From an uncultured Clostridia bacterium (lineage in GTDB: Bacteria; Bacillota; Clostridia; UBA1381; UMGS1253): a stretch of DNA of 64,000 nucleotides. This document shows, piece by piece, positions 1 through 8,058 of this stretch. Both the position numbers and the translations under genes were made by a program. Location of the stretch: NCBI GenBank assembly GCA_934457145.1, contig CAKSHP010000006.1, positions 1-64,000 of the forward strand, read 5' to 3'. A model generated the notes under the pieces. That model saw only the letters and a list, made by a program, of their open reading frames with translations, was not told the DNA's origin and ran no database searches. The stretch's first letter is position 1; each line of letters begins with the position of its first letter.

Positions 1-378
1 GATAGAACGGGTAAGTCCGCGGCTTTGATCTTTTTCTATTTTTTCGGATATTGCGTTTTTTGCTTCTTCAATTATTTTCTCGGTGTTTTTTCCCGTAAGC
101 GAATTTATATATATGCATTTGTATCCGCGGTCCGTGTAATACTTTTTCCACATTGCAAGACACTTTTCATCGGCAAGGTCGGATTTGTTCATCACAACCA
201 CGCGCGGATTTGAACCTAAAAGATCGTCAAAATCGGGATTGCGGCCGGAATAGGGGATGCGCGCGTCAATCATTTCAACTATCACGTCGATCAGCTTTAA
301 ATTTTCGCTTATAAGGCGTCTGGTTTTTGCCATGTGTCCGGGATACCAGTTAAAGTTTGCGTTTGTGTTTTCTGTCAT
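1..378 (-). CDS. rbgA: Ribosome biogenesis GTPase RbgA/YlqF, N-terminal part (cut by window edge)
   Basis: The minus strand opens with ATG at 378-376 and stays open to the window edge, giving about 126 residues. It begins MTENTNANFNWYPGHMAKTR; the WYPGHMAK motif is the hallmark of the circularly permuted GTPase RbgA (YlqF), which helps assemble the 50S subunit. VVVMNKSDL further on matches the NKxD (G4) guanine-specificity motif, which precedes G1 in this permuted family. It is the third gene of the rplS-lepB-rbgA order common in Firmicutes. The rest of the GTPase and the C-terminal RNA-binding part lie outside the window. Confidence 0.9.
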   Translation of the reverse strand, partial: MTENTNANFNWYPGHMAKTRRLISENLKLIDVIVEMIDARIPYSGRNPDFDDLLGSNPRVVVMNKSDLADEKCLAMWKKYYTDRGYKCIYINSLTGKNTEKIIEEAKNAISEKIEKDQSRGLTRSI

Positions 379-456
379 AAAAATCAAATCCTTTGCGTTA
401 TCGTTAAAAAATGCAGCGGAAAACAAAATCTGTTAACCGCTGCGCTGTGTTTATAA

Positions 457-1203
457 TTAATGTACCATGCCGATTTGATTCAGCGGCCAGATACGAAGCG
501 TTGCTTTTCCCAAAACTGCTTCATAGGGAATTGTGCCGACATTTATCGAACGGCTGTCGGAGGAGTGTTCACGGTTATCACCCATAACAAACACACAGCC
601 CTCTTCAACAACATACGGATTATTCAGCATTGTGAGCTGTTCGGTTGTGCCCTGAATATAGTTTTCTTCTATAAGCTCGTCATTTACAAAAACATTTCCG
701 TTGTTATCAATAAAAATCTTATCTCCCGCAACGCCTATAATTCTTTTGATATAGCGATACGGTCTTAAGTTGTGCTTTCTTTGAGTGAAAAATCCGTACT
801 TTAAGCGAAACTTATCAAGATCGGAGTTTAAAGTGGCAATAACGCTTTGACGCTTTTTGTAGTTAACATCTATTACGACTATGTCGCCGCGCTTGGGAGT
901 GTAGCCGAGTTTGTTTAAAACTATGTGCTGTCCGTGCGCAAGGGTGGGATCCATGGAATGTCCGTCAACCTTAACGATATCAAACAAAAAGCCCTTTATT
1001 AAAAATGTTATTAAAAGCGCAGCTATTATTGCAAACACCCACTCGCGTATTTCTTTTTTTATATCGAAAGTTTTTTTCGCATCAGCTGCAACAGCGCCGG
1101 CGTTTTCGCCCTCCTGTGCAGCAAAAGCGGTATTTTGAGAATTTTCGCTTTCGCTTTGCGAAGATGCGTTTTCGTTTTCGAAGTTAAATTCGTTATTATC
1201 CAT
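457..1203 (-). CDS. lepB: Signal peptidase I
   Basis: 248 residues. This type I signal peptidase cleaves signal peptides from exported proteins on the outer face of the membrane. One membrane segment lies at about residues 54-74. The catalytic Ser83 sits in GHSMDPT, the general-base Lys154 in YIKRIIGVAGD, and the conserved MGDNREHSSDSR box at about 207-218. The cytosolic N-terminal tail of some 50 residues is long and rich in Asn, Glu, Ser and Ala. A roughly 30-residue basic insertion (about 115-150) precedes the lysine box. The gene lies between rplS and rbgA, about 145 bp after rplS, and is probably co-transcribed by read-through of a weak hairpin. Confidence 0.95.
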   Translation of the reverse strand: MDNNEFNFENENASSQSESENSQNTAFAAQEGENAGAVAADAKKTFDIKKEIREWVFAIIAALLITFLIKGFLFDIVKVDGHSMDPTLAHGQHIVLNKLGYTPKRGDIVVIDVNYKKRQSVIATLNSDLDKFRLKYGFFTQRKHNLRPYRYIKRIIGVAGDKIFIDNNGNVFVNDELIEENYIQGTTEQLTMLNNPYVVEEGCVFVMGDNREHSSDSRSINVGTIPYEAVLGKATLRIWPLNQIGMVH

Positions 1204-1310
1204 AACAATCGTAACCTTTCTGCCCTAAATAAGATATATGCGGCTTTGGTTTCGGGCAAAATAAAACCGCACACAAATATATATTAATATGAAATTGTTT
1301 TAATTAGCAT

Positions 1311-1336
1311 AAAAGGGACAAATGCATGTCCCTTTT
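1311..1336 (-). terminator. Hairpin between rplS and lepB
   Basis: AAAAGGGAC and GTCCCTTTT form a 9-bp stem with an 8-nt loop just after the rplS stop codon. The stem ends in a T-rich arm on the minus strand, so it could act as a partial Rho-independent terminator or as an mRNA-stabilising hairpin that sets rplS expression above lepB. Confidence 0.6.
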
Positions 1337-1348
1337 ATAATTTCGAAA

Positions 1349-1690
1349 TCAGATTTTTTCTTTTACCTTAGCGCTCTTGCCGACTCTGTCACGCAAGTAG
1401 TAAAGCTTAGCTCTTCTTACTTTACCCTTTCTGGAAATCTCGATTTTGCTGATTTTCGGAGAATTAACAGGGAAAGTTCTTTCAACGCCTACACCGTAAG
1501 ATACACGTCTTACAGTAAATGTTTCGGAGATACCGCTTCCGCTTTTCTTAATTATAGTACCTTCAAACATCTGAATTCTTTCACGGGTGCCTTCAATAAC
1601 TTTATAATAAGTTTTGATTGTGTCACCAATGTTAAGCTGAGGTAAATCGTTTCTCAACTGACCTTCGGTTAAAGATCTGATAATATCCAT
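1349..1690 (-). CDS. rplS: Ribosomal protein L19
   Basis: 113 residues, the usual length for bL19, a 50S protein at the subunit interface. The sequence is collinear with the family throughout: LPQLNIGDTIKTYYKVIEG near the N-terminus, RIQMFEGTIIKK, FTVRRVSYGVGVERTFP, and the basic C-terminal segment RAKLYYLRDRVGKSAKVKE. A strong GGAGGC ribosome binding site lies 8 nt before the ATG at 1690. It is the promoter-proximal gene of the rplS-lepB-rbgA group and is preceded by a structured leader candidate. Confidence 0.97.
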   Translation of the reverse strand: MDIIRSLTEGQLRNDLPQLNIGDTIKTYYKVIEGTRERIQMFEGTIIKKSGSGISETFTVRRVSYGVGVERTFPVNSPKISKIEISRKGKVRRAKLYYLRDRVGKSAKVKEKI

Positions 1691-1710
1691 TTTATTTGCC
1701 TCCTTCCTTC

Positions 1711-1752
1711 ATAGATGTTCGTGCCGGCGTAATTGGGCAGAGGACCATCCGT
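1711..1752 (-). promoter_or_regulatory. Candidate L19 (rplS) mRNA leader
   Basis: Directly upstream of the rplS ribosome binding site the minus strand can form an outer GATG/CATC helix (1746-1749 with 1714-1717) enclosing an inner TGCC/GGCA helix. A compact leader just before the Shine-Dalgarno site is what is known for autoregulatory L19 leaders in Firmicutes. The match is by position and pairing only; no covariance model was run. Confidence 0.45.
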
Positions 1753-1863
1753 ATACCTAAATATTATATCACGGTCAAAAGAGAAAATCAATACTTTTTT
1801 TCAAAAAAATCGCATTTTATTAAAAAAAGTAAAGTGTTTTATCAAAAATGCATTAAATTAGGC

Positions 1864-1892
1864 TTGTGATGCGGTTTTCTTTTTGATATAAT
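1864..1892 (+). promoter_or_regulatory. Promoter for the structured leader and the 2339 gene
   Basis: TTGTGA (1864-1869) and TATAAT (1887-1892) are separated by 17 bp, a good SigA-type promoter. Transcription would start near 1899, giving a 5' UTR of about 440 nt that contains the folded element at 1979-2304. Confidence 0.6.
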
Positions 1893-1978
1893 AGGTATAT
1901 GAAAAACTTTAAAAAATTTTAGAAATATTTAATAATTAGTTTGAAGATAATCAACATGGGTGGGTTATGATAATAGTG

Positions 1979-2304
1979 CGGAAAGGGTTTATGCCATTTC
2001 CGAAGCGGTTTAAAATACAGATCTGTTTAGGCATTAGAGAGTAAAGCCCGATGTGGTTTAAAAAGACAGATTTTCCGTAATGCTGTGTCAAAATGCTCGT
2101 TAATCCGAAAAGGATTGCCTGCGCTTTTTCCTTGCCTTACAAAAAATCTGAACTTTTTAAACTCGGCGACCTCTGATTTAGAAAAATTTTCGTTATTTTG
2201 ATGCGTAAAGGCGAAGCAAGGCTGGCGCCTTGCAAGAATGACAAGTCAAAAGAATGGAAATTTAACAAATCAGAGGCATATTGTGCTTTATTCTCTGATG
2301 CCTG
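1979..2304 (+). other. Large nested inverted-repeat element (structured 5' UTR, three-way-junction-like)
   Basis: The 648 bp between rplS and the next gene hold no ORF but nested inverted repeats. Stem A pairs 2028-2047 with 2285-2304 over all 20 positions, with three G-U wobbles. It encloses arm B: 2056-2065 with 2153-2162 (10 bp), 2067-2074 with 2143-2150 (8 bp) and 2077-2080 with 2137-2140, with an internal AATCC-GAAAA-GGATT hairpin (2102-2116). It also encloses arm D: 2170-2179 with 2267-2276, with a GCAAGGC/GCCTTGC hairpin at 2216-2233. A separate CGGAAA/TTTCCG hairpin lies at 1979-2002. A half-repeat of the arm B strand (2006-2022 versus 2054-2071) could compete for pairing. It is either a structured regulatory RNA or a palindromic mobile repeat; I recognise no known riboswitch. 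Confidence 0.7.
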
Positions 2305-2338
2305 CCCGTTATTAAAAAATTGAAAGAAGGTTGTTAAA

Positions 2339-3568
2339 ATGAAGAAAAAAGGTATGATTATTACTTCGCTGGCAGTTGGGCTGTGCGTTATGGTGAGCAG
2401 CGCTTTTGCCGATACCGCAATCGGTTCGGGGTATAAAAAATTAAAGCAGGCGGGAAAAAATACGACTAAGTATTTAGCGAGTGATGCGTCAAGCTACAGC
2501 ACGGAGGTTTACTTTGAGCTTAAAGCAGACGGAAAGACGTTTTCAAAAAATACGTCAAAATCAAAAGTTGACATAAAAAACAAAAAAGAGTATATGGAAA
2601 GTTCATTTTACGAGTCGGGCGAAGAGGACAGCCATACTGTGTATTCCGATTCTAAAATGAGGGTTTACAGTGCACCGGATGAAAAACAGCGCGTGACATA
2701 TTACGAAAATGAGATTGACGATATGTATATTGCGCCGGCGGATCCGTTTGAAGATAAGTATGCAGCGGATATTGAAAATGTTTTTGACGCATTTGTGGGA
2801 AGCTTGCAAGACACTGTGCAGTGTGAAAGAAATGATCAGAAAAACACGTACACGTGCAGTCTGGAACCTTCTCAGATACCGGCATATATTAATGCGCTTG
2901 TATCGTTTGGTTCAAAAACCACAATTGACAACATGGACATAAAAGAAATTGAAAATATAAAACTTACAGACGGAGTGCATATAAAAAGCGCTGACGCAAA
3001 AGCAATTGAAGATGAAAACGGTTTGCTTACAAATATCGCGGCTCTCGGAGTGATAGAAGGAAAGGACAAAGACGGCAACACTCATGAGTTTTCATGCGAG
3101 ATATACGCAAGAATTTACGACATTGACCAAACAACTGTCGAAACTCCTCAAATAGAAGCCGATGCGGAGATTACGCATATTGACAATGATTTCAACGAAG
3201 CTGAAACTTTGGGAATTAACGAGGCAAGTATAGGAACATACAAAAGAGATATTTTGCAAAGAGAAAATGGAAAATTAGAAAAGGTAGGGCAAAGAGAGCT
3301 TGTAATTTCAAAAATTAATTTTACCGATGAAAATAAAAGCATTTCGGGACATTATAAAGAGCAGTACACAGCAGGCGAAAAATCGGGAAAAACGCTTGAA
3401 TTTGACTTTGAGGCAAAATTAGACGAAGAAAAAAGATACGGTTTTTATTTTGAATACCAGGACGACGGCAAAACGAAACAGGGCGTGATATATGATAACG
3501 ACGATATTGAAAGCATACAGCTTGCATTAGATGACTGCGGCGTTGATTTAATCCGGACAGTAGAATAG
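2339..3568 (+). CDS. Secreted protein of unknown function
   Basis: 409 residues. A signal peptide is clear: KKK, a hydrophobic core to about residue 22, and an AFA-DT cleavage site near 25. There is no lipobox. The mature part is acidic, lysine-rich and predicted soluble, with many short beta-strand-like stretches and two cysteines (around residue 162 and 172) that could form a disulfide. I do not recognise a family. The ATG at 2339 follows GAAAGAAGG. It ends 98 bp before a BcrA-like ABC ATPase gene, so it may act with that transporter or be an independent surface protein. The exceptionally long structured 5' UTR suggests post-transcriptional control. Confidence 0.75.
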   Translation: MKKKGMIITSLAVGLCVMVSSAFADTAIGSGYKKLKQAGKNTTKYLASDASSYSTEVYFELKADGKTFSKNTSKSKVDIKNKKEYMESSFYESGEEDSHTVYSDSKMRVYSAPDEKQRVTYYENEIDDMYIAPADPFEDKYAADIENVFDAFVGSLQDTVQCERNDQKNTYTCSLEPSQIPAYINALVSFGSKTTIDNMDIKEIENIKLTDGVHIKSADAKAIEDENGLLTNIAALGVIEGKDKDGNTHEFSCEIYARIYDIDQTTVETPQIEADAEITHIDNDFNEAETLGINEASIGTYKRDILQRENGKLEKVGQRELVISKINFTDENKSISGHYKEQYTAGEKSGKTLEFDFEAKLDEEKRYGFYFEYQDDGKTKQGVIYDNDDIESIQLALDDCGVDLIRTVE

Positions 3569-3604
3569 ACATAATTTGGGAAGAGCGCATAAAATGTATG
3601 CGCA

Positions 3605-3638
3605 GCGCGGGGCAAAATGAAAAGATTTTGCCTCGCGC
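3605..3638 (+). repeat. GC-rich inverted repeat between the secreted protein and the ABC operon
   Basis: GCGCGGGGCAAAAT at 3605-3618 and ATTTTGCCTCGCGC at 3625-3638 form a 14-position stem with one mismatch and a 6-nt loop. No T-run follows on either strand, so it is not a standard terminator. The left arm shares GCGGGGCAA with the NUDIX terminator hairpin at 7196-7236. Confidence 0.6.
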
Positions 3639-3665
3639 CTTCCGCGCAAAAAGGAGGAGTTAGAT

Positions 3666-4391
3666 TTGGAAATTGCAATCAAAACAAAAAATTTAGGCAA
3701 ACTCTATAAGGGTAACCGCGGAATAGACGATTTAAATCTTGAAGTTGAAAAGGGTGAAATATTCGGATTTTTAGGGCCTAACGGAGCGGGAAAAACAACG
3801 GCTATGAAAATTATGTGCGGACTTGTAAAGCCTGAGAGAGGGGACGCATTTTTAAACGGATATTCCGTTACGGAGGAATACGAAAAGGCAATGTCGAAGG
3901 TCGGCTGTATAATAGAGAGCGTTAATGTGTTTGAGCATCTTAGCGCATTTGAAAACATGCGCATCTGCACAAGGTATTATGATGATATTGACGATATTGA
4001 AATTGACAAAGCGCTCGACGCAACCGGAATTTTAAAATACAGAGACGAAAAGGTTAAAGGGTTTTCGCTCGGAATGAAGCAAAGGCTCGGAATATCGATG
4101 GCAGTCGCTTCAAAACCCGAAATACTTATTTTGGACGAACCTTTAAACGGCATGGATGTTGAGGCTATGGTTTCGATGAGAAATCTTTTCCGTGATCTTT
4201 CAAAAAACAAAAAAGTTACGATTTTTATTTCGAGCCATCTTATACATGATATTGAGCTTACATGTGACAGGGTTGGAATTGTGAACGAGGGAAAGCTTAT
4301 AAAAACGGTCAGCATTGCTGATGTTTTAAAGGATTATTCCTCTTTGGAAAATTACTATTTAAGCGAGGTGGACGAAGATGAACGCTCTTAA
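3666..4391 (+). CDS. ABC transporter ATP-binding protein (BcrA-like)
   Basis: 241 residues. The Walker A motif GPNGAGKTT is at residues 37-45, the signature FSLGMKQRLGI at about 133-143, and Walker B ILILDEPLNGMD at about 153-164; the H-loop is ISSHLIHDIE. It powers an ABC-2 type exporter of the kind found in bacitracin and lantibiotic self-protection (BcrA-like). Translation starts at TTG (3666), 6 nt after the strong AGGAGGAG site; no ATG fits. It overlaps the permease gene by 14 bp, implying translational coupling. A sensor kinase and regulator follow, so the transporter probably answers an envelope or antimicrobial-peptide signal. Substrate unknown. Confidence 0.9.
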   Translation: MEIAIKTKNLGKLYKGNRGIDDLNLEVEKGEIFGFLGPNGAGKTTAMKIMCGLVKPERGDAFLNGYSVTEEYEKAMSKVGCIIESVNVFEHLSAFENMRICTRYYDDIDDIEIDKALDATGILKYRDEKVKGFSLGMKQRLGISMAVASKPEILILDEPLNGMDVEAMVSMRNLFRDLSKNKKVTIFISSHLIHDIELTCDRVGIVNEGKLIKTVSIADVLKDYSSLENYYLSEVDEDERS

Positions 4392-5121
4392 AAGCGCATA
4401 CATTAACGAAATATATAAAATATCAAAAAAGAAAAAACTTATTGTTGCTGCGGCGCTTTCCGTCGGAGCGGTGATTGTGTGCGGTCTGATTTTTTCGGGA
4501 ATAAATTATATTGCGGGAATTAAGGTTTCGGGAGGAGCAAACTTTGCAATTTCCGTGCTGCCTTTTTTGCAGCATACAATTATTGCCTTGTTCACGGCGT
4601 TTGTCTGCATTGATATGTTTTCGGGAGAATTCGGTGATAAGACAATTAAGCTTGCGCTTACAAGGCCCGTGAGCCGATTTAAAATTTATCTGGCAAAGGC
4701 TTTGGCGGGCGCAACCTTTATAATTGCGTTTCTGATTTTTTCTTTAATGTGCGCAATTATTGTGTCGCTTTTTACGGACGGGATAGAAACAAGCATCTTC
4801 AAGCCGACTGCGGCATATATTTTATCGTTCTTTCCGCTTATGGTGTTTGCGCTGCTTGTGATGTTTGTTTCGAATTTTTCAAGAGGAAGTGCAAGCGCGT
4901 TTCTGATTTCGATAGTGCTGTTTTTGGCGTTTAAGGGAGCGGAGTTTATGACGCCGGCATACAAGAGTTTCTTTTTTACATCGTCGTTTGACTGGTACAA
5001 ACTGTTTTTCGGAGCATATGTAAATATTTTTAAGATAGTGAGAATTTTGCTTATATTTTTAGGATACATGGTGTTTCTTTTCACTTGCGGATATGCTTTG
5101 TTTGAAAAGAGAAATTTTTAA
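4378..5121 (+). CDS. ABC-2 type permease
   Basis: 247 residues with about six hydrophobic segments, beginning with LIVAAALSVGAVIVCGLIFSGI near residue 22 and ending near the C-terminus with ILLIFLGYMVFLFTCGYALF. FSGEFGDKTIKLALTRPVSRFKIYLAKAL is the cytosolic coupling segment typical of ABC-2/BcrB-like permeases. The ATG at 4378 lies inside the end of the ATPase gene, with GAGGTGG upstream. It forms the membrane half of the exporter and is followed 18 bp later by the histidine kinase gene. Confidence 0.88.
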   Translation: MNALKSAYINEIYKISKKKKLIVAAALSVGAVIVCGLIFSGINYIAGIKVSGGANFAISVLPFLQHTIIALFTAFVCIDMFSGEFGDKTIKLALTRPVSRFKIYLAKALAGATFIIAFLIFSLMCAIIVSLFTDGIETSIFKPTAAYILSFFPLMVFALLVMFVSNFSRGSASAFLISIVLFLAFKGAEFMTPAYKSFFFTSSFDWYKLFFGAYVNIFKIVRILLIFLGYMVFLFTCGYALFEKRNF

Positions 5122-5139
5122 AATCCGAGGTGCGTTAAA

Positions 5140-6423
5140 GTGAACCTTAGAAGAAGATTTTTGATACAAAATATTATTGTTGCCGCCGTCACGGTTTTGC
5201 TGACGGCGGTTTCGGGGCTTTTATATGTTGATATTTGCGAAAAAAAATCGGCAGAGCCGAGCAGCGGGGATGCCATTGCGGTTGTGAGCGGTGATGAGAT
5301 TTTATATAAAAGCGCGGATATATCCGATTTTGACATAAGAAGCGCAGTTATGGAAAACGCCGCAGGCAAAAGCAAAATAAAAATATCGCAAACCGATTAC
5401 GTTATAGAAACAAAAAAAACGCAGAATAAAAATGCGTATATAATGATGCTTAAGCCGATAAAGGACATCGAGCCTTATTACAGAAATCTTTTGTTTATTA
5501 TTATGGCGGTGTTTTCTGTTACATATCTTATAGGTATATGTATAATACAGTATTACAATAAAAAAGATATAGAAAACCCGATTGTTAATCTGAGCCGCGA
5601 TGCTGTGCGCCTTGCGGACGGCGAGCTTAATATCCCGGTCGGCGGTTCGGCGGTAAAGGAAATAGGACAGCTTTGCGAGTCGGTTGAAAAGCTGAGGCTG
5701 AGGCTTTGCGAGTCGGTATATGACAAAAAGCGCTATGATGAAAACAGAAAGTTTTTAATTTCCGGCATATCTCATGATTTGAAAACGCCGATAACCGCTG
5801 TGAGAGGGTATATAGAGGGCGTTTTGGACGGTGTTGTTACGGGAGAGGAAAAAAGAAGAAAGTATCTTGAAGCGGCGATTAAAAAAACCGACACGATAAA
5901 AACAATGATAGAGGATTTGCTTTTGTATTCAAAGCTTGATTTAAATCAGATTCCGTTTGATATAACCGAGGTTTCGGCAAAAAAATATACAGAGCAGCTT
6001 ATAGAGGACGCACACCGCAGCTTTGAGCTTGAAAACAAAACGCTTGAGTTTGAGTGTGATGTGGACGAAAATGTGAAAATTGCAATCGATACGGAAAGAT
6101 TTAAAAGGGTTATATCAAATATAACAGACAATGCGAAAAAAAATATTCTTCCGGAAAGCGGAAAGGTTAAAATAACGTTGCGCGAAACGAAAAAAACAGT
6201 TATAATAGAAATTGCCGACAATGGTACGGGCATAAACGAAAAGGATATTCAAAATATTTTTAACCGATTTTACCGGGGTGACAACGCAAGAAAAAACGAC
6301 GGTTCAAGCGGTTTGGGACTGACGATTGCAAAACAGATTGTTACGGGACACGGCGGCAGAATATGGGCAACAAGCGAGCCGGGGTGCGGCACAAAAATGA
6401 TGGTGTCATTAAGAAAGGTATAA
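5140..6423 (+). CDS. Sensor histidine kinase
   Basis: 427 residues. It has a membrane segment at about 8-31, a short extracytoplasmic sensor region (about 32-115), a second segment at about 116-136, a HAMP-like linker, and the H-box SHDLKTP with the phospho-acceptor His212. The ATPase domain carries the N-box NITDNAKKN, G1 IADNGTGI and G2 GSSGLGL. The start is GTG at 5140, after CCGAGGTGCG. The regulator gene begins 4 nt after the stop. It most likely senses a signal connected with the upstream ABC exporter; the extracytoplasmic loop is larger than in the loop-less BceS-type kinases. Confidence 0.93.
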   Translation: MNLRRRFLIQNIIVAAVTVLLTAVSGLLYVDICEKKSAEPSSGDAIAVVSGDEILYKSADISDFDIRSAVMENAAGKSKIKISQTDYVIETKKTQNKNAYIMMLKPIKDIEPYYRNLLFIIMAVFSVTYLIGICIIQYYNKKDIENPIVNLSRDAVRLADGELNIPVGGSAVKEIGQLCESVEKLRLRLCESVYDKKRYDENRKFLISGISHDLKTPITAVRGYIEGVLDGVVTGEEKRRKYLEAAIKKTDTIKTMIEDLLLYSKLDLNQIPFDITEVSAKKYTEQLIEDAHRSFELENKTLEFECDVDENVKIAIDTERFKRVISNITDNAKKNILPESGKVKITLRETKKTVIIEIADNGTGINEKDIQNIFNRFYRGDNARKNDGSSGLGLTIAKQIVTGHGGRIWATSEPGCGTKMMVSLRKV

Positions 6424-6426
6424 AAC

Positions 6427-7113
6427 ATGAAGAAAATTTTGATTATAGAAGATGATGAAAGCATACGCGAGATACAAACCGATTATTTAAAAATGAGCGG
6501 CTATGAGGTTTTTTGCGCAAAGGACGGCTATGAGGGGCTTGAGATGATAAATTCGCAGAGCTTCGATTTGGTTGTGCTCGATTTGATGCTGCCGAAAAAA
6601 GACGGGTTTGAAATATTGAAAAGTATAGGCGATATAAAGGATATGCCGGTTATCGTGCTTTCGGCAAAGGACGGCGAAATGCATAAGATAAAGGCGCTGA
6701 ACCTGGGAGCCGACGACTATATGACAAAACCTTTCAGCATGGGAGAATTTGTTGCAAGAGTGAGAGGGCATATAAAAATATATGAAAAGTTTAACGGCAA
6801 AAAGAGCACAAATAAGCAGATTAAAACCGGAAATCTTTTGATAGATGAAACAGACAGGCGGGTGTTTTTGGGAGAAAAAGAAGTTATTTTAACGCAGAAG
6901 GAATTTGAGCTTTTGCTGTTTTTGGCAAAAAATCCGAACCGCGTGTTTTCAAAAGAGGCGCTGTTTGAGCGAATATGGGGTTATGACGCAATAAGTGACA
7001 CGGCAACGGTTACCGTGCATATGTCAAAACTTCGCGAAAAGATTGAAAGCTCTCCGAACAAACCGGGGCATTTGGAAACGGTTTGGGGAATAGGATACAG
7101 ATTTAAAATGTGA
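6427..7113 (+). CDS. OmpR-family response regulator
   Basis: 228 residues. The receiver domain (1-120) has the acidic pair Glu8/Asp9/Asp10, phospho-acceptor Asp52 in VLDLMLPKKDG, Ser/Thr switch in VLSAKD and Lys in MTKPF. The C-terminal winged helix (about 130-225) ends with TVTVHMSKLREKIE and the usual VWGIGYRFK. It is the cognate partner of the kinase just upstream and the last gene of the ABC-kinase-regulator operon. Confidence 0.95.
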   Translation: MKKILIIEDDESIREIQTDYLKMSGYEVFCAKDGYEGLEMINSQSFDLVVLDLMLPKKDGFEILKSIGDIKDMPVIVLSAKDGEMHKIKALNLGADDYMTKPFSMGEFVARVRGHIKIYEKFNGKKSTNKQIKTGNLLIDETDRRVFLGEKEVILTQKEFELLLFLAKNPNRVFSKEALFERIWGYDAISDTATVTVHMSKLREKIESSPNKPGHLETVWGIGYRFKM

Positions 7114-7189
7114 TATAAACGGTTGAAAAAACGAGTAATCAAAAGGCCTTGCGTTTGCATGGCTTTTCTTGACGCATTATTTTAGAAGT

Positions 7190-7240
7190 AAAAAAACGGC
7201 GCGGGGCAAGTAAAAACATTTTGCCTAGCACCGTTTAGGT
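7190..7240 (-). terminator. Terminator of the NUDIX gene
   Basis: Downstream of the minus-strand NUDIX gene, AACGG-GC-GGCAA and its imperfect complement form a long hairpin ending, on the minus strand, in CCGTTTTTTT. The stem plus T-run is a Rho-independent terminator. The 145 bp between the regulator and this gene otherwise contain only a weak AAAAGGCC/GGCTTTT hairpin (7138-7165) that may end the plus-strand operon. Confidence 0.7.
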
Positions 7241-7258
7241 TTAGCGCTTTTATATTTA

Positions 7259-7873
7259 TCAGTCAAAGAAAGGCTGAAAATTATCATCGCTTTGAGCTTT
7301 AAAGCACATAAGTATTTGTTCTTTTGTTGTTTTTTCTTCAGCGAGATTTTCGGGAAGTTCGTCCGGCGAAAAATATTTGATTTCGGTTGTTTCGATATTT
7401 TCTTTAAATTCTCCGCTGATTAATTTGCAAAGCACAAAAATTTTGCACACTCCATAGGCATAAACCGGCTTATTATGCTTGTTCCTGTCCTGAACGGCGA
7501 TAAGCCTTTCGGCAACGGCGGTAAGCCCGGTTTCTTCAAAAACTTCCTTTTCCGTGTTTGATTTTACAGACTCCAACACATCGCACCAGCCTCCCGGAAG
7601 CGACCAGGTGCCGTTGTTTTCATGGACAAGAAGAATTTTGCCGTTTTCAAAAATTGCGGCTCTTGTGTCAAGCTTCGGGGTTTGATAACCGGTTTCGTTA
7701 CAGAATAAATCCATTACCTTATTTGCGGAAATATTTGATTTTTCGCTTATCATTTCGGCGGATATTTCACGCAAACGGTTATAACGTTCGATATCGTAAA
7801 CATTTGAAGTGTAGGCAAGACCTGCCTGTGCAAGGCTTTGGATTTCAATTGCCCATTTAAGCCATTTTTCCAT
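7259..7873 (-). CDS. NUDIX hydrolase with NUDIX_N domain
   Basis: 204 residues. Residues 1-60 (MEKWLKWAIEIQSLAQAGLAY, then YDIERYNRLREISAEM) match the helical N-terminal domain that precedes one group of NUDIX hydrolases acting on nucleoside-diphosphate-linked compounds. The NUDIX box is GGWCDVLESVKSNTEKEVFEETGL in two parts: GGWCDVLE and KEVFEETG, with Lys replacing the usual Arg of REVxEE. The enzyme splits a diphosphate linked to another moiety; the substrate cannot be told from sequence. It is a single-gene unit with its own terminator, and an 18-bp perfect palindrome lies about 50 bp upstream. Confidence 0.9.
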   Translation of the reverse strand: MEKWLKWAIEIQSLAQAGLAYTSNVYDIERYNRLREISAEMISEKSNISANKVMDLFCNETGYQTPKLDTRAAIFENGKILLVHENNGTWSLPGGWCDVLESVKSNTEKEVFEETGLTAVAERLIAVQDRNKHNKPVYAYGVCKIFVLCKLISGEFKENIETTEIKYFSPDELPENLAEEKTTKEQILMCFKAQSDDNFQPFFD

Positions 7874-7921
7874 AAATAATGCCTCCGTAAAAATAAGGGT
7901 AGTGTCAAATAGACACCCATA

Positions 7922-7939
7922 TTTTAACTATAGTTAAAA
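7922..7939. promoter_or_regulatory. 18-bp perfect palindrome upstream of the NUDIX gene
   Basis: TTTTAACTATAGTTAAAA is a perfect palindrome 49 bp before the NUDIX start codon, in front of a small GTGTC/GACAC hairpin (7900-7916). Its symmetry suggests a dimeric repressor operator, or the boundary of the adjacent insertion-sequence remnant. Confidence 0.45.
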
Positions 7940-8033
7940 CTTTGATTTTTCGAGATTTTTGAATATTTTTGCATAAAAATATAGCAATAACCTCCCTTTT
8001 GCTGTATAATTGAGTTGCAACAACAATTAAATA

Positions 8034-8055
8034 AACAGTCCAAAAGGAGACTGTT
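8034..8055 (+). promoter_or_regulatory. Hairpin hiding the ribosome binding site of an IS ORF
   Basis: AACAGTC (8034-8040) pairs with GACTGTT (8049-8055), placing AAAGGA of the ribosome binding site in the loop. TATAAT at about 8005 could serve as its -10 box. Such sequestering is a known way for insertion sequences to keep transposase translation low. Confidence 0.5.
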
Positions 8056-8058
8056 GCT

